Source of the DNA: Desulfobulbaceae bacterium UBA5123 | Lineage (GTDB): Bacteria > Desulfobacterota > Desulfobulbia > Desulfobulbales > UBA5123 | Reading direction: 5' to 3' | Length of the DNA stretch: 22,127 nucleotides | NCBI GenBank assembly: GCA_002415465.1 | Contig: DHYT01000198.1 | Coordinates: 1 to 22,127, forward strand | Part shown: one piece after another, positions 1 through 7,121 of the stretch | Layout: each line of letters begins with the position of its first letter | Numbering within the stretch: position 1 is the first letter of the stretch | Program-made: the position numbers and the translations under genes | The notes under the pieces: model-generated | Database searches by the model: none | What the model saw: the letters and a program-made list of their open reading frames with translations, nothing else | Told to the model about the DNA's origin: nothing

Positions 1-152
1 TCGCCGAAGGCGTGGAAACCGCCGACCATGTCGCCTTCCTCCGGGAGCGGAAATGCGATCAGATGCAGGGGTATTTCTTCAGCAGACCGCTGCCAGAAAA
101 GGAGTTCGCGTTACTGCTGCAGGAGGGAAAAAATCTCAAGGAGGTCAAGTAA
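1..152 (+). CDS. C-terminal end of an EAL-domain (c-di-GMP phosphodiesterase-type) protein, partial
   Basis: Only the last 49 codons are in the window; the frame starts at base 3 and stops with TAA at 150-152. The visible peptide begins AEGVETADHVAFLRERKCDQ and continues with QGYFFSRPLP. These are the closing strands and helices of the EAL fold, including the AEGVE motif and the C-D-x-x-Q-G-Y-x-x-S-x-P-L signature. EAL proteins hydrolyse cyclic di-GMP, but the catalytic EAL motif and the metal ligands lie upstream of the window, so activity cannot be judged. GGDEF or sensor domains may also precede it. It is convergent with hslO, with 16 bases between the stop codons and no obvious terminator there. 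Confidence 0.9.
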   Translation, partial: AEGVETADHVAFLRERKCDQMQGYFFSRPLPEKEFALLLQEGKNLKEVK

Positions 153-168
153 AGGCACATGGAACGCG

Positions 169-1017
169 TCAGAGCGACGAAAATCCATATCGGCTTTTGC
201 AGAATTCACAGACCACCTCGACCTCACCCTTTTCGGCGATAATGGCCGCAATTTCATCACGATCCATCGCCGCCAACACCTTTTGCACCGATGCGCGGCT
301 ACAGGTGCAGCGAAAGTCGAGATCTTGCCGGGTGAGCATCGACAACGGCGTATCGACAAACAATGCCGCCAGCAAGCCTTCGGGGCCTGCCTCCTGTTCG
401 AGATACGTGGAGAGCGGCGCCATCTCGCCAATCCTGGCGATCATGGCCTCGACCAGGGACTCATCGGCGGGCGGCAGGGATTGGATCAAAAAACCGCCGG
501 CCACGGCAATGGCGCCGTCCGCGGCCGGAACGGCGACCAATCCTACCGCCGAGGGGATCTGCTCCGACTCGGTGAAATAGAAGGCGAGATCCTCGCCGAT
601 CTCGCTGCTGGCGAGCTGAATCTTGCTCTGATAGGGGCTCTTGAGGCCAATATCCTTGATCACGGTCAAAAACCCGGCCCGCCCCAGCGCGCCGGCCACG
701 TCGACCTTGCCCGACGCCGAAAACATCTCCGCCGCCGGGTTGCCCAGGCAGCCGCGCACGCCGCCCGCGCTGTCCGCTTCCACCATGATTTTCCGCAACG
801 GGCCGTTGCCCTCAAACCTCAGCGCCAGACGCTGGTTATCCTTCAGCAGGGCGCTCATCAACGCGCCGCCGGTCATCGCCCGTCCCAGCGCCACGGCCCC
901 GGTAACCGATAGATTATGCCGGCGGCAGGCCTCATTGACCATATCCGTGGTGACGCAGGCAATCCCGCGCATGTTCCCGACCTTGGTCACCCCCCGCAAC
1001 AAATAATCCTTCACCAT
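169..1017 (-). CDS. hslO: Hsp33 redox-regulated holdase chaperone
   Basis: The protein has 282 residues, normal for Hsp33, a cytosolic chaperone that is switched on by oxidation. The C-terminal zinc/redox switch is complete: C237-x-C239 and C270-x-x-C273 are separated by 30 residues, matching the family pattern CxC-x(27-32)-CxxC. The start MVKDYLLRG at 1017 was chosen because AAGGAGG lies 3 bases upstream, and the family begins at this point. The frame stays open 18 codons further upstream, but that stretch has no family similarity. It follows the cytochrome pair on the same strand, but a strong terminator separates them, so it is probably transcribed alone. The presence of an oxidative-stress chaperone fits an anaerobe exposed to oxygen. 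Confidence 0.96.
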   Translation of the reverse strand: MVKDYLLRGVTKVGNMRGIACVTTDMVNEACRRHNLSVTGAVALGRAMTGGALMSALLKDNQRLALRFEGNGPLRKIMVEADSAGGVRGCLGNPAAEMFSASGKVDVAGALGRAGFLTVIKDIGLKSPYQSKIQLASSEIGEDLAFYFTESEQIPSAVGLVAVPAADGAIAVAGGFLIQSLPPADESLVEAMIARIGEMAPLSTYLEQEAGPEGLLAALFVDTPLSMLTRQDLDFRCTCSRASVQKVLAAMDRDEIAAIIAEKGEVEVVCEFCKSRYGFSSL

Positions 1018-1070
1018 CGTCCTCCTTGTTACACAACGCTTCCCGCCCGCGGCCGGCACGCAATCATACA

Positions 1071-1106
1071 TAAAAAAAGGCGGAGCCTCTCATCGAGACT
1101 CCGCCT
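1071..1106 (-). terminator. Rho-independent terminator of the cytochrome pair
   Basis: Arms AGGCGGAG (1078-1085) and CTCCGCCT (1099-1106) pair over 8 bp, with a nested TCTC/GAGA pairing inside the loop. Read on the minus strand, the hairpin is followed by seven T's and an A. It lies about 50 bases after the stop of the second cytochrome and before hslO. Confidence 0.9.
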
Positions 1107-1153
1107 GGAAATCCGCAGCCGGCCAACCACAGGACCGGCTGGACCGTCCGGTG

Positions 1154-2023
1154 TTACTTCTTCACACCGGGACGCACCGGCAGGTTGTGAACATCGAGAT
1201 GGCAATCAAGACATCTCGGCACCTGCTTGTGAATCGCCTCGCCGTGCGGATAGTTATGGCACTTCTGACACTGCGGAATCTGTCCGTGCTTCTCATGACA
1301 CCGCGCGCAGCTCACCTTGCCGTGCTTGGCCTCGGTGGTCGACCACTTGCCGTACACCTCGCCATGGCAAGCCTGGCAGGTATCGACCTTGGTCTCCTCG
1401 CCGTGGAACATGATCTCCAGCGGCTTGTGCGGATTATGACAGGTCAGACAATCCTCATAGACCTGGCCCTTGATATGCGGCTCATGGCAATCGAAGCAGG
1501 TCGGGATCAGGCCGTGCTTGGTATGACAGGCGGTACATCCCTGCTCGGTATGCTTGCTGGGGAACTGCGCCAGCATGCCGCCGGGGCCGGCATGACAGAT
1601 CCCGCACTGCGACTTGAGATAGTCGCTGAACGGCACATTGCGCGGCGTATGCGGGTTGGTGTGACACTTCAGACACTCGGTGAACTGCTCACCGTGCGGC
1701 AGGCTCAAGTGGCAATCCTGACACTTGGGCATCAGATCGGCATAGTTGCCCTTGGTCGGATTATAGGCGTGGAACTTGGTGTGGCAGTTTTGGCAGGCGA
1801 ACTGGTGCTTGCGCCCGTCTTTCTGCAGGTTGTCGAAATGACGGGTATGGCACTGCCCGCACTGCGCCGGGGTTAATGCCTCCGGAGTTTTCTCGTACAA
1901 CTCCGGCGTATGCGGCACCTTTACCATCTCACCGGCCGCGACCGGTGAAACCATGACCGCAACACAGAACGCAGCCAGCAAAGCCCGTCTTACCTTAGTC
2001 AAGATTGTCTGTTGTTGTTTCAT
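1154..2023 (-). CDS. Periplasmic dodecaheme c-type cytochrome (second of the pair)
   Basis: The protein has 289 residues with twelve CxxCH heme-binding motifs: CGQCH, CQNCH, CQDCH, CLKCH, CGICH, CTACH, CFDCH, CLTCH, CQACH, CARCH, CQKCH and CLDCH. That is about one heme per 22 residues of mature protein. A Sec signal peptide is clear (KVRR, then a hydrophobic run ending SPVAA before GEM), so it is exported. Many extra histidines are present, consistent with bis-His ligation. It is a paralog of the upstream gene: the blocks PSKHT...CHxxHGxIPxCFxCHxPHxxGQ and CLTCHNPHxPL are shared. It lies 28 bases after that gene and is probably cotranscribed. The likely role is electron transfer between the inner-membrane quinone pool and periplasmic or extracellular partners; that role is inference. 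No quinol-oxidising membrane subunit is adjacent. Confidence 0.95.
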   Translation of the reverse strand: MKQQQTILTKVRRALLAAFCVAVMVSPVAAGEMVKVPHTPELYEKTPEALTPAQCGQCHTRHFDNLQKDGRKHQFACQNCHTKFHAYNPTKGNYADLMPKCQDCHLSLPHGEQFTECLKCHTNPHTPRNVPFSDYLKSQCGICHAGPGGMLAQFPSKHTEQGCTACHTKHGLIPTCFDCHEPHIKGQVYEDCLTCHNPHKPLEIMFHGEETKVDTCQACHGEVYGKWSTTEAKHGKVSCARCHEKHGQIPQCQKCHNYPHGEAIHKQVPRCLDCHLDVHNLPVRPGVKK

Positions 2024-2051
2024 CTCACTATATTCCTAAAGTTGAACTTTA

Positions 2052-2858
2052 TTATTTGACAATGTTATGCGCTACACCGTGACAGGAGCCACACACCGGG
2101 AACTTATTGTGGATTCCGGCCGGATGCGGCATGCCGTGACAATCCTGGCACTTGGGCACCGTCTTGTGAACCTTGGCGTGACAGAAGGCGCACTCGAAGG
2201 TCTTGTGCTTGGCGTTGCTTGCCCGCAGCATGTCGAACGCAACCCCGTGGCAGGCGGCGCAATTCTCGGAGGCAACGTTATCAGGATACTCTACCTTCAA
2301 CGGCCGATGCGGATTATGGCAGGTAAGGCAATCGCTCTGCTGCTGGCCTTCGCGATGCGGCTTATGACATTCAAAACACTTGGGAATATAACCGTGCCGC
2401 TCACGATGACAGGTGCTGCACTCGACGTTGGTGGTGTGCTTGCTGGGATACTGCTCAAGCGACGCCCGCTGGTCGGTATGACAGGTCAGACAGGGAGCGG
2501 TTACGTTGGCGGGAAGGGTGATATCCAGCGGGGTATGCGGATTGCTGTGACAGCCGAGACAGTTGTCCAGACCGAAATGGGCGCGATCCTCGGCATGATG
2601 ACACTTGCTGCACTTGGGAATATTATCCCGAACCGAAGGCGGATGGCCGACATGGCAGTCAAGACAGGTCACTTTTTCCTTGTGTCTCTTCCCGTTGGCG
2701 GCGATATCACGCGGCGGCCCCTCGTGGCACTTGATACAGTCGTCGGTGGACAACACGGACGATGCCATCGCCTGACCCGTCAGGCAGGACCCAACCAGAA
2801 TGGCGGCCATCCCCAGAAGCCATGCAAACTTTTTCACACCTTTCACTTGAGTACTCAT
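2052..2858 (-). CDS. Periplasmic dodecaheme c-type cytochrome (first of the pair)
   Basis: The protein has 268 residues and twelve CxxCH motifs: CIKCH, CLDCH, CSKCH, CLGCH, CLTCH, CSTCH, CFECH, CLTCH, CAACH, CAFCH, CQDCH and CGSCH. The N-terminus is an export signal (VKKFAWLLGMAAILVGSC...QAMA). It could be cut after AMA by signal peptidase I. VGSC is also a loose lipobox, so a lipoprotein cannot be excluded. The SD GGGAGGAG ends 2 bases before the ATG at 2858. It is paralogous to the following cytochrome with the same motif order, which points to tandem duplication. The leader upstream contains a hairpin with a U-tract that may control expression. No other electron-transfer gene is next to it. 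Confidence 0.95.
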   Translation of the reverse strand: MSTQVKGVKKFAWLLGMAAILVGSCLTGQAMASSVLSTDDCIKCHEGPPRDIAANGKRHKEKVTCLDCHVGHPPSVRDNIPKCSKCHHAEDRAHFGLDNCLGCHSNPHTPLDITLPANVTAPCLTCHTDQRASLEQYPSKHTTNVECSTCHRERHGYIPKCFECHKPHREGQQQSDCLTCHNPHRPLKVEYPDNVASENCAACHGVAFDMLRASNAKHKTFECAFCHAKVHKTVPKCQDCHGMPHPAGIHNKFPVCGSCHGVAHNIVK

Positions 2859-2874
2859 TACTCCTCCCTCTCTC

Positions 2875-2934
2875 TCAAAAAAACTGTTCCCAGGTCAGTA
2901 TAAAAACCGGGCCAAACAGCCCGGCCCTCTTCAT
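2875..2934 (-). CDS. Possible 19-residue leader peptide ahead of the cytochrome pair
   Basis: An ATG at 2934 opens MKRAGLFGPVFILTWEQFF and stops at TGA 2877-2875, 16 bases before the cytochrome ATG. It begins 1 to 2 bases from the transcription start expected from the candidate promoter at 2943-2970, so it would be nearly leaderless. It reads straight through the hairpin at 2907-2924. No Shine-Dalgarno sequence is present. The only support is position, and a short open frame like this can arise by chance. Confidence 0.2.
   Translation of the reverse strand: MKRAGLFGPVFILTWEQFF
2901..2924 (-). terminator. Hairpin plus U-tract in the cytochrome leader (attenuator or upstream terminator)
   Basis: CCGGGC (2907-2912) pairs with GCCCGG (2919-2924) around a 6-base loop. 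Read on the minus strand, the stem is followed by TTTTTAT. It lies 43 bases before the first cytochrome ATG. It could end transcription from the AAA/M41 gene, whose stop is at 3131. However, the best promoter candidate for the cytochromes lies upstream of it, which would make it an attenuator. Confidence 0.65.
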
Positions 2935-2942
2935 CAAAAGTC

Positions 2943-2970
2943 ACTATACAGGAATCCAGATTTTCGACAA
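2943..2970 (-). promoter_or_regulatory. Candidate sigma-70 promoter for the cytochrome pair
   Basis: On the minus strand there is TTGTCG (2970-2965), a 16-base spacer and TATAGT (2948-2943). The -10 matches consensus at 5 of 6 positions and the -35 at 4 of 6. The transcript would start near 2935, about 77 bases before the start codon, and would include the hairpin at 2901-2924. The perfect palindrome TTATGCATAA at 3012-3021 lies upstream and could be a regulator site. The rest of the AT-rich stretch 2971-3130 shows nothing else that I can support. Confidence 0.4.
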
Positions 2971-3130
2971 TATGTGGATCGTTCAACCATTGCAATAGGC
3001 TACCTATTTATTTATGCATAAGCAACCCCTACCAGAATAATTTCAATTTCACCACAAATATCTGATTTCACATCAAATTAAAATTGAGCGGCCATTCAGC
3101 AATCGCAAAAAATAATTCGCCCGGCCGGGG

Positions 3131-5557
3131 CTATTCCGCGACTCCGCCGCCTTCGGCCATGATCGCCTCCAGCTCGGCCCCGTCGACAATCTCCTGCCGG
3201 ATAAGAACCGTGGCCAGCCTCTCGATCTTATCCCAGTGCTCCGCCACCAGTTTTTCCGCCCTGGCCGATGCGTCGCTGATCCAGACCTGCACCCGTTTTT
3301 CAACCGTCCGCAAAAACAGCTGCCGGCTGACATGCTGGCAGAGGGTGTCGGCCTGCACGTTGCCCAGCTCCTCATCCATGCCCAGATTGGCGACAGCGAG
3401 ATAGGCCTGATGGGTCGCCACCTCCAGATCATTGGCGGCCCCGGAATCAATGCCCCGCTCCCCGAACTGCTTGATGTTGGCGGCCCGCCCGGCCAGCAGC
3501 ACGCAGATATTGTTGAACACCTCCTGCCGGGTCACGTTGCCGATAAAATCCTCGGTGGAATAGGCGGTAAAGCCCAGGGTCTGCAGGCGGGGGGCGATGG
3601 TCACCTGCTCGATCTTGATCTCGGGCAACAATATATAAGAAAGCACCGCATGACCGGCCTCATGGTAGGCGGTGACCTTGAGATCCTCCTCAAGGTTGCG
3701 GATGTGCTTCTTCTCCACCTTGCTGCCGTATTTGATGATGTTGATCTGCTCGATGAGGATTTCCTCGGTGATCTGATCGAGCCCCTGACGGATGGCCGAA
3801 AGCGACGCCTCCTTGCCGATGCGCCGCAGGTCGTGGCAACTCATGCCAGACAGATAGCGGACCACCTTCTCCACGTCGATCCGGCCGTCGTTGGGCTTTT
3901 CGAGGATCTTATCGATAAAGAAGCGCCGCGCCTCGCGGTCGAGTTCCGGGGCTTCGATAAAGATATCGATACGTCCGGATTCCAACAGCGCCCCCCCCAC
4001 CTCGTCGCGGCTGTTGGCGGTGGCGACGGTAAAGACAAATTCGTTGGGGTCTCCGGAAACCGCGTCGATTTCCATGACCAACGGATCCTCCGGGACCGGC
4101 GTCACCACCCCTTCCACCACCCCCTTGACATCCATGCCGTCCAGAAAAACGATGCTCGGCGCATACTCCCGCGCCTTCTGATAGACCCGCCGCAGATAGC
4201 CCGGATCAAACAACTCGCCCCTGGCCACAAACACGTACGGCAGCCCCGCCTCCTTGGCAAAGGCCTTGCCAAGCATGGTCTTGCCGACCCCGGAAGGCCC
4301 GGACAGCAACACCCCCTTGGGCATCTCGACCCCGAATCGCTGTATCTTCTCGGGCGAACGGAGGATGGCGATAATCTCCCGCAAGCTCTGCTTGACGCTG
4401 CTGTTGCCGGCAATATCGTCAAAGCCGATGCCGGAATACTCGATTCGCGGCCCCTCTTCCCGCACGAAATCTCCGGCCGGAGGCAGCCGGCGCACCTGTG
4501 CGCTCCGCACGGTAAAGGTTACCCGATCGTCGCGTCGCACCCGCCCCCATTCGAGCTCCACGGTTTCATTGTTCTTGAACAGCCGGCGAAGCAGTTCGCC
4601 GTTTTCCCGCAGGAGCGCGGCGAGAAAGTCGGCCGCCGCCCTGGAAACGGCAAAGGTGATCCGGGCAGGGGGCCGATCGGTTTCCCGGATGCTGCCGGTG
4701 ATCTTGTCGAGAATCAGATCCGGAAGCTTCTGCCGGACCCGCCGCATGGTCATGTCCGGCGCGAAGGAGAGGGTCAGCAGGGTCGCCAGCGGCTCGAATT
4801 TCGGATAGCGCAGGGCAATCCCGCTCTTCTTGATGAAATGATCCGTAAACCTGCGCAGGGATTCGGCGCCGACCCGCACCATGGTTTCCAGGCTCAGGGG
4901 GTTGAAGAGGACCAGATAGCTTCGCGCCATGGCGGCGAGCAGTTTGGGGGCGATGGCGGGCTGGATCTGTTCGTAGACCACCTTTTTCTCGGCTGCCAGG
5001 GCATCCAGCAGCACCCCTTGGCCGCGCGGCTTGTTTTCCGCGAAGGAGCGCCGAAATTCACCGTTTTTATAAAGCCCGCCGCCAAGGGTCGAGGTGAAAA
5101 CGACCACCAGACCGCCGCAATCGAGGATGCTTTCCGCGCCCCGCTTGCTGATCAGATCCAGGATGGCGAGTTGCAGCTTGTTGTCCGCCTTCTCGATATT
5201 GTCGAAGATGACGACGCCGCCGGGATTGTCGCGGACAAAACGGGGCAACTCGCCCTCCTGCCCCGCTTCGCCGCCGGGAATGCCCAGAAGGCGAGCACCC
5301 TCCTCCAGATCGGCATACTGCTCCATGTCGAACAGCTTGATGCCGTCCAGATCGTCAACATGCGCGGTCAACGCCTCGGCCAGGAAACACTTGCCCACCC
5401 CGCTGGGGCCAAGAAAGGTAAAAAAGGCGCGCGGCGGGGCCTCGACAGGCTTATAGGCCATCTGCACAAAGGCATCCACAACCTCGTCCACGGCCGAACC
5501 CTGATCGTACACGATGGATTTGAGCCGCGACCGCAACTCCTCAAAGGAGCGCAACAT
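3131..5557 (-). CDS. Soluble ClpB-like AAA / FtsH-like AAA / M41 zinc-protease fusion with degenerate ATPase sites
   Basis: The protein has 808 residues counted from MLRSFEEL (ATG 5557, SD GGAGGG 5 bases upstream); an alternative ATG at 5587 would add 10 residues. Residues 1-340 resemble a ClpA/B D2 AAA+ module: Walker A GPSGVGKC (50-57) and Walker B VVIFDN (115-120). Residues 375-625 are an FtsH-type AAA module: GIGFDDIAGN, MPKGVLLSGPSGVGKT (Walker A 420-427) and Walker B IVFLDG (469-474). Residues 626-808 are an M41 peptidase with HEAGH at 632-636, and D710 as the likely third zinc ligand. No membrane segment is visible, whereas true FtsH has two. The catalytic Walker B glutamate is replaced in both modules (N120, G474). 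The first module also has Cys instead of Thr/Ser in Walker A. In the FtsH second region of homology only one arginine remains (R529). It is probably a cytosolic protease with altered or lost ATP hydrolysis. It sits 46 bases after the YkgJ-type gene, probably in the same operon. Confidence 0.88.
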   Translation of the reverse strand: MLRSFEELRSRLKSIVYDQGSAVDEVVDAFVQMAYKPVEAPPRAFFTFLGPSGVGKCFLAEALTAHVDDLDGIKLFDMEQYADLEEGARLLGIPGGEAGQEGELPRFVRDNPGGVVIFDNIEKADNKLQLAILDLISKRGAESILDCGGLVVVFTSTLGGGLYKNGEFRRSFAENKPRGQGVLLDALAAEKKVVYEQIQPAIAPKLLAAMARSYLVLFNPLSLETMVRVGAESLRRFTDHFIKKSGIALRYPKFEPLATLLTLSFAPDMTMRRVRQKLPDLILDKITGSIRETDRPPARITFAVSRAAADFLAALLRENGELLRRLFKNNETVELEWGRVRRDDRVTFTVRSAQVRRLPPAGDFVREEGPRIEYSGIGFDDIAGNSSVKQSLREIIAILRSPEKIQRFGVEMPKGVLLSGPSGVGKTMLGKAFAKEAGLPYVFVARGELFDPGYLRRVYQKAREYAPSIVFLDGMDVKGVVEGVVTPVPEDPLVMEIDAVSGDPNEFVFTVATANSRDEVGGALLESGRIDIFIEAPELDREARRFFIDKILEKPNDGRIDVEKVVRYLSGMSCHDLRRIGKEASLSAIRQGLDQITEEILIEQINIIKYGSKVEKKHIRNLEEDLKVTAYHEAGHAVLSYILLPEIKIEQVTIAPRLQTLGFTAYSTEDFIGNVTRQEVFNNICVLLAGRAANIKQFGERGIDSGAANDLEVATHQAYLAVANLGMDEELGNVQADTLCQHVSRQLFLRTVEKRVQVWISDASARAEKLVAEHWDKIERLATVLIRQEIVDGAELEAIMAEGGGVAE

Positions 5558-5603
5558 GTTTCCCTCCGGACCGGTTTGCCTCACCATGAGCCTCTTTGCC
5601 CCC

Positions 5604-6266
5604 TCAGGGCCATAAAAATTCAATACGCCCGTGCACTTCCCGGATGCCGACCCCGAATCCCGCCAACTGCTTGAACAGCGGCCGGCCGAAGACAAACAAT
5701 TCGATCTCCGCCGGCAACCCGAGATCGACAACGGCGTGGTTCCGCAAGGCCAGATCCCGGCGCACCAGATCCGCCAGCAAATCCCGACATTTTTCGTTTG
5801 CCGGCTCGCTCCGCCACCCGGCCGTGGCCGTCGCCACCGCATCGGCGGGACATTCCCGCTGCTGGTGCGCAATCAGCTCCAAAAACGGATCCCCGGCCGG
5901 GATAATGTCGGCGCGGCGGATCGTGTCGCGCCCCGCCACCGCCAGCAGTTCCTCGGGATCCCAACACTTGAGCAAACGGCACTCAAGCGGACGACGGTCA
6001 TAAATCCCGCAGGCGGATCGGTTCTCCTCCAAAAAAAGGCAGGTCCATTCGCCGGCGCGGCCGTTGATCTTAACCAGTTCGCCGGCCGCCGCCTCAACCG
6101 CGCCGCTGACCGGGGAATAGACGAACTCTCCCGCCCGAATCGTTACCAGTTGCCGATAACCGATTCCACCCTGCCGCAACAGGTCGATGTCTTGGTGGTG
6201 CAGGCTTGGACCGCCCTTGCGGCAACAGGTTCCGCACTGGCGGCAACTTTTTTGTCGAGTGCTCAC
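5604..6266 (-). CDS. YkgJ-family cysteine-cluster protein
   Basis: The protein has 220 residues starting with GTG at 6266; AAGGA lies 7 bases upstream. The N-terminus carries CRQCGTCCRKGG (C8, C11, C14, C15), followed by CLFLEENRSACGIYDRRP and ECRLLKCW. This is the CxxCxxCC...C...CxxYxxRPxxCR signature of the YkgJ/Fli-type family (UPF0153-like), thought to bind zinc or an iron-sulfur cluster. No enzymatic role is established for the family. The C-terminal third (about 150-220) is not recognised. It has its own good promoter directly upstream and probably leads a two-gene unit with the AAA/M41 fusion. Confidence 0.85.
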   Translation of the reverse strand: MSTRQKSCRQCGTCCRKGGPSLHHQDIDLLRQGGIGYRQLVTIRAGEFVYSPVSGAVEAAAGELVKINGRAGEWTCLFLEENRSACGIYDRRPLECRLLKCWDPEELLAVAGRDTIRRADIIPAGDPFLELIAHQQRECPADAVATATAGWRSEPANEKCRDLLADLVRRDLALRNHAVVDLGLPAEIELFVFGRPLFKQLAGFGVGIREVHGRIEFLWP

Positions 6267-6298
6267 GGCAAATCCTTTTCGCTTAAAAAATTTTGCCC

Positions 6299-6326
6299 AT
6301 TATACGCAAAAAAGGGCGCTTGCCAA
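6299..6326 (-). promoter_or_regulatory. Sigma-70 promoter of the YkgJ-type gene
   Basis: On the minus strand there is TTGGCA (6326-6321), a 16-base spacer and a perfect TATAAT (6304-6299). The -35 matches at 5 of 6 positions. It lies 33 bases upstream of the GTG start at 6266. The promoter is embedded in the terminator hairpin of the preceding gene: the -35 sits in the loop and the spacer in one arm. Confidence 0.75.
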
Positions 6327-6345
6327 AGCAATACGCCCTTTTTTT
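6308..6345. terminator. Bidirectional intrinsic terminator behind the hemerythrin gene
   Basis: AAAAAAGGGCG (6308-6318) pairs with CGCCCTTTTTT (6334-6344), with an inner TTGC/GCAA pairing. A T-run follows the stem on both strands. On the minus strand it ends the hemerythrin transcript, whose stop codon is at 6379. Confidence 0.9.
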
Positions 6346-6378
6346 CACCTCGGCGGCGACACGCCCGGCCAAAATCCC

Positions 6379-6798
6379 TCAGGCGCCCGCCCCCATTTTT
6401 TTCAGAAACCCGCCCAGCCGCTTGTCGGTTGTCTGGATGTGCCGCAGGAACCACTGGTTCAACTCCGCCCGGATCTTGGTCGCCAGAACCAGCTTGCGGG
6501 TCCGGGTCACGAAATGGTGAAAGGTGGCCAGCATCAAGCGGAAATCCTCATGTTCGGCCCGATGCCGAGCCGCCTCCGGATAGGAAGTTGTTTGCATCCA
6601 CTCCTCTTCCTGGCCGAAATGGGTCTCCACATAGTCGTCAAGAAACTCCAGGGTCCGGGAAACGACCTCCCTGCTCTGCCGTTGCTCAATGGCCCTATCC
6701 AGGGCGACAAGACGATCAAACAGTTCCCGGTGTTGCGCATCCTGCCAGTCGAGACCGGTTTCGAACCCCCTTGACCAGTCAACCAGAGTAGCCGCCAT
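6379..6798 (-). CDS. Bacteriohemerythrin
   Basis: The protein has 139 residues, the usual size for a single-domain bacterial hemerythrin, which binds oxygen at a di-iron site in the cytosol. All seven ligand positions are present: H23, H60, E64, H79, H83, H120 and D125, in the order QHRELF, THFGQEE, RHRAEH and RHIQTTD. The start MAATLVDWS at 6798 was chosen because the SD GGGAGGTGAT directly precedes it; the open frame 17 codons upstream lacks family similarity. It is transcribed alone (terminator at 6308-6345) and divergently from the large sensor kinase. It probably serves oxygen scavenging or delivery, but the partner is unknown. Confidence 0.95.
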   Translation of the reverse strand: MAATLVDWSRGFETGLDWQDAQHRELFDRLVALDRAIEQRQSREVVSRTLEFLDDYVETHFGQEEEWMQTTSYPEAARHRAEHEDFRLMLATFHHFVTRTRKLVLATKIRAELNQWFLRHIQTTDKRLGGFLKKMGAGA

Positions 6799-7121
6799 AT
6801 CACCTCCCGAAAACAAACGATCCGGAAACAATCGGGAGGCGTCCGGCAAACATCTTGCCTAGGCGACGAATAAACTCTCCGCCCCGCAACCTAAGCAAAC
6901 CCCAACGCGATTCACCACCGGTGCCTATTGACACCCCCCCGACCATATTCCTAATATTGCTAATTGTATCTTTATACCGTTTTCCCATGATACAAGCAAG
7001 GTTTGAAGAGTACCCAGGAGCATCATCAAGATACCCGCAATCGCGCGCAAGACAAGGCGGCGGCCCGCACCGGCATCTCTTCGCACCGGCACCGGCACGG
7101 ATTTCCACACCCGGAAGGAAT
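6799..7121. other. Intergenic region between the divergent hemerythrin and kinase genes
   Basis: These 323 bases must hold both divergent promoters. A candidate for the kinase is listed separately. For the hemerythrin gene I see no convincing -35/-10 pair. The stretch 7064-7100 has repeated CACCGGCA-type units (three near copies). The plus-strand frame is open through much of this region, but it lacks any domain or SD and is not called as coding. Confidence 0.6.
6928..6957 (+). promoter_or_regulatory. Candidate promoter for the hybrid kinase
   Basis: A perfect TTGACA at 6928-6933 is followed, after an 18-base spacer containing seven C's, by TAATAT at 6952-6957 (4 of 6 matches). Use of this site would give a leader of about 155 bases before the kinase ATG at 7122. 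Confidence 0.4.

Noticed and set aside
1040-1075. Promoter for hslO with a TATGAT -10
   Set aside because: No -35 at a proper distance; the match is isolated next to a T-run.
3100-3130. Possible terminator right after the AAA/M41 stop (CCCGGCCGGG with a later T-run on the minus strand)
   Set aside because: The usable stem is only 4 bp, and the T-run starts 7 bases after it, so it is too weak to list.
3236-5674. 812-residue plus-strand open frame
   Set aside because: Antisense shadow of the AAA/M41 fusion; the minus-strand reading has clear Walker and HEAGH motifs, and this frame has none.
5558-5872. N-terminal extension of the AAA/M41 protein (about 105 residues)
   Set aside because: It overlaps the YkgJ-type gene in another frame and is Arg/Ser/Trp-rich noise; a good SD precedes the ATG at 5557.
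7064-7100. Repeated CACCGGCA units ahead of the kinase
   Set aside because: Only three imperfect copies in GC-rich DNA; not regular enough for a repeat array or CRISPR.
6855-7121. Longer start for the hybrid kinase (89 extra residues)
   Set aside because: The extension has no SD and no domain, and it would place a Pro/Arg-rich stretch before the first membrane helix.
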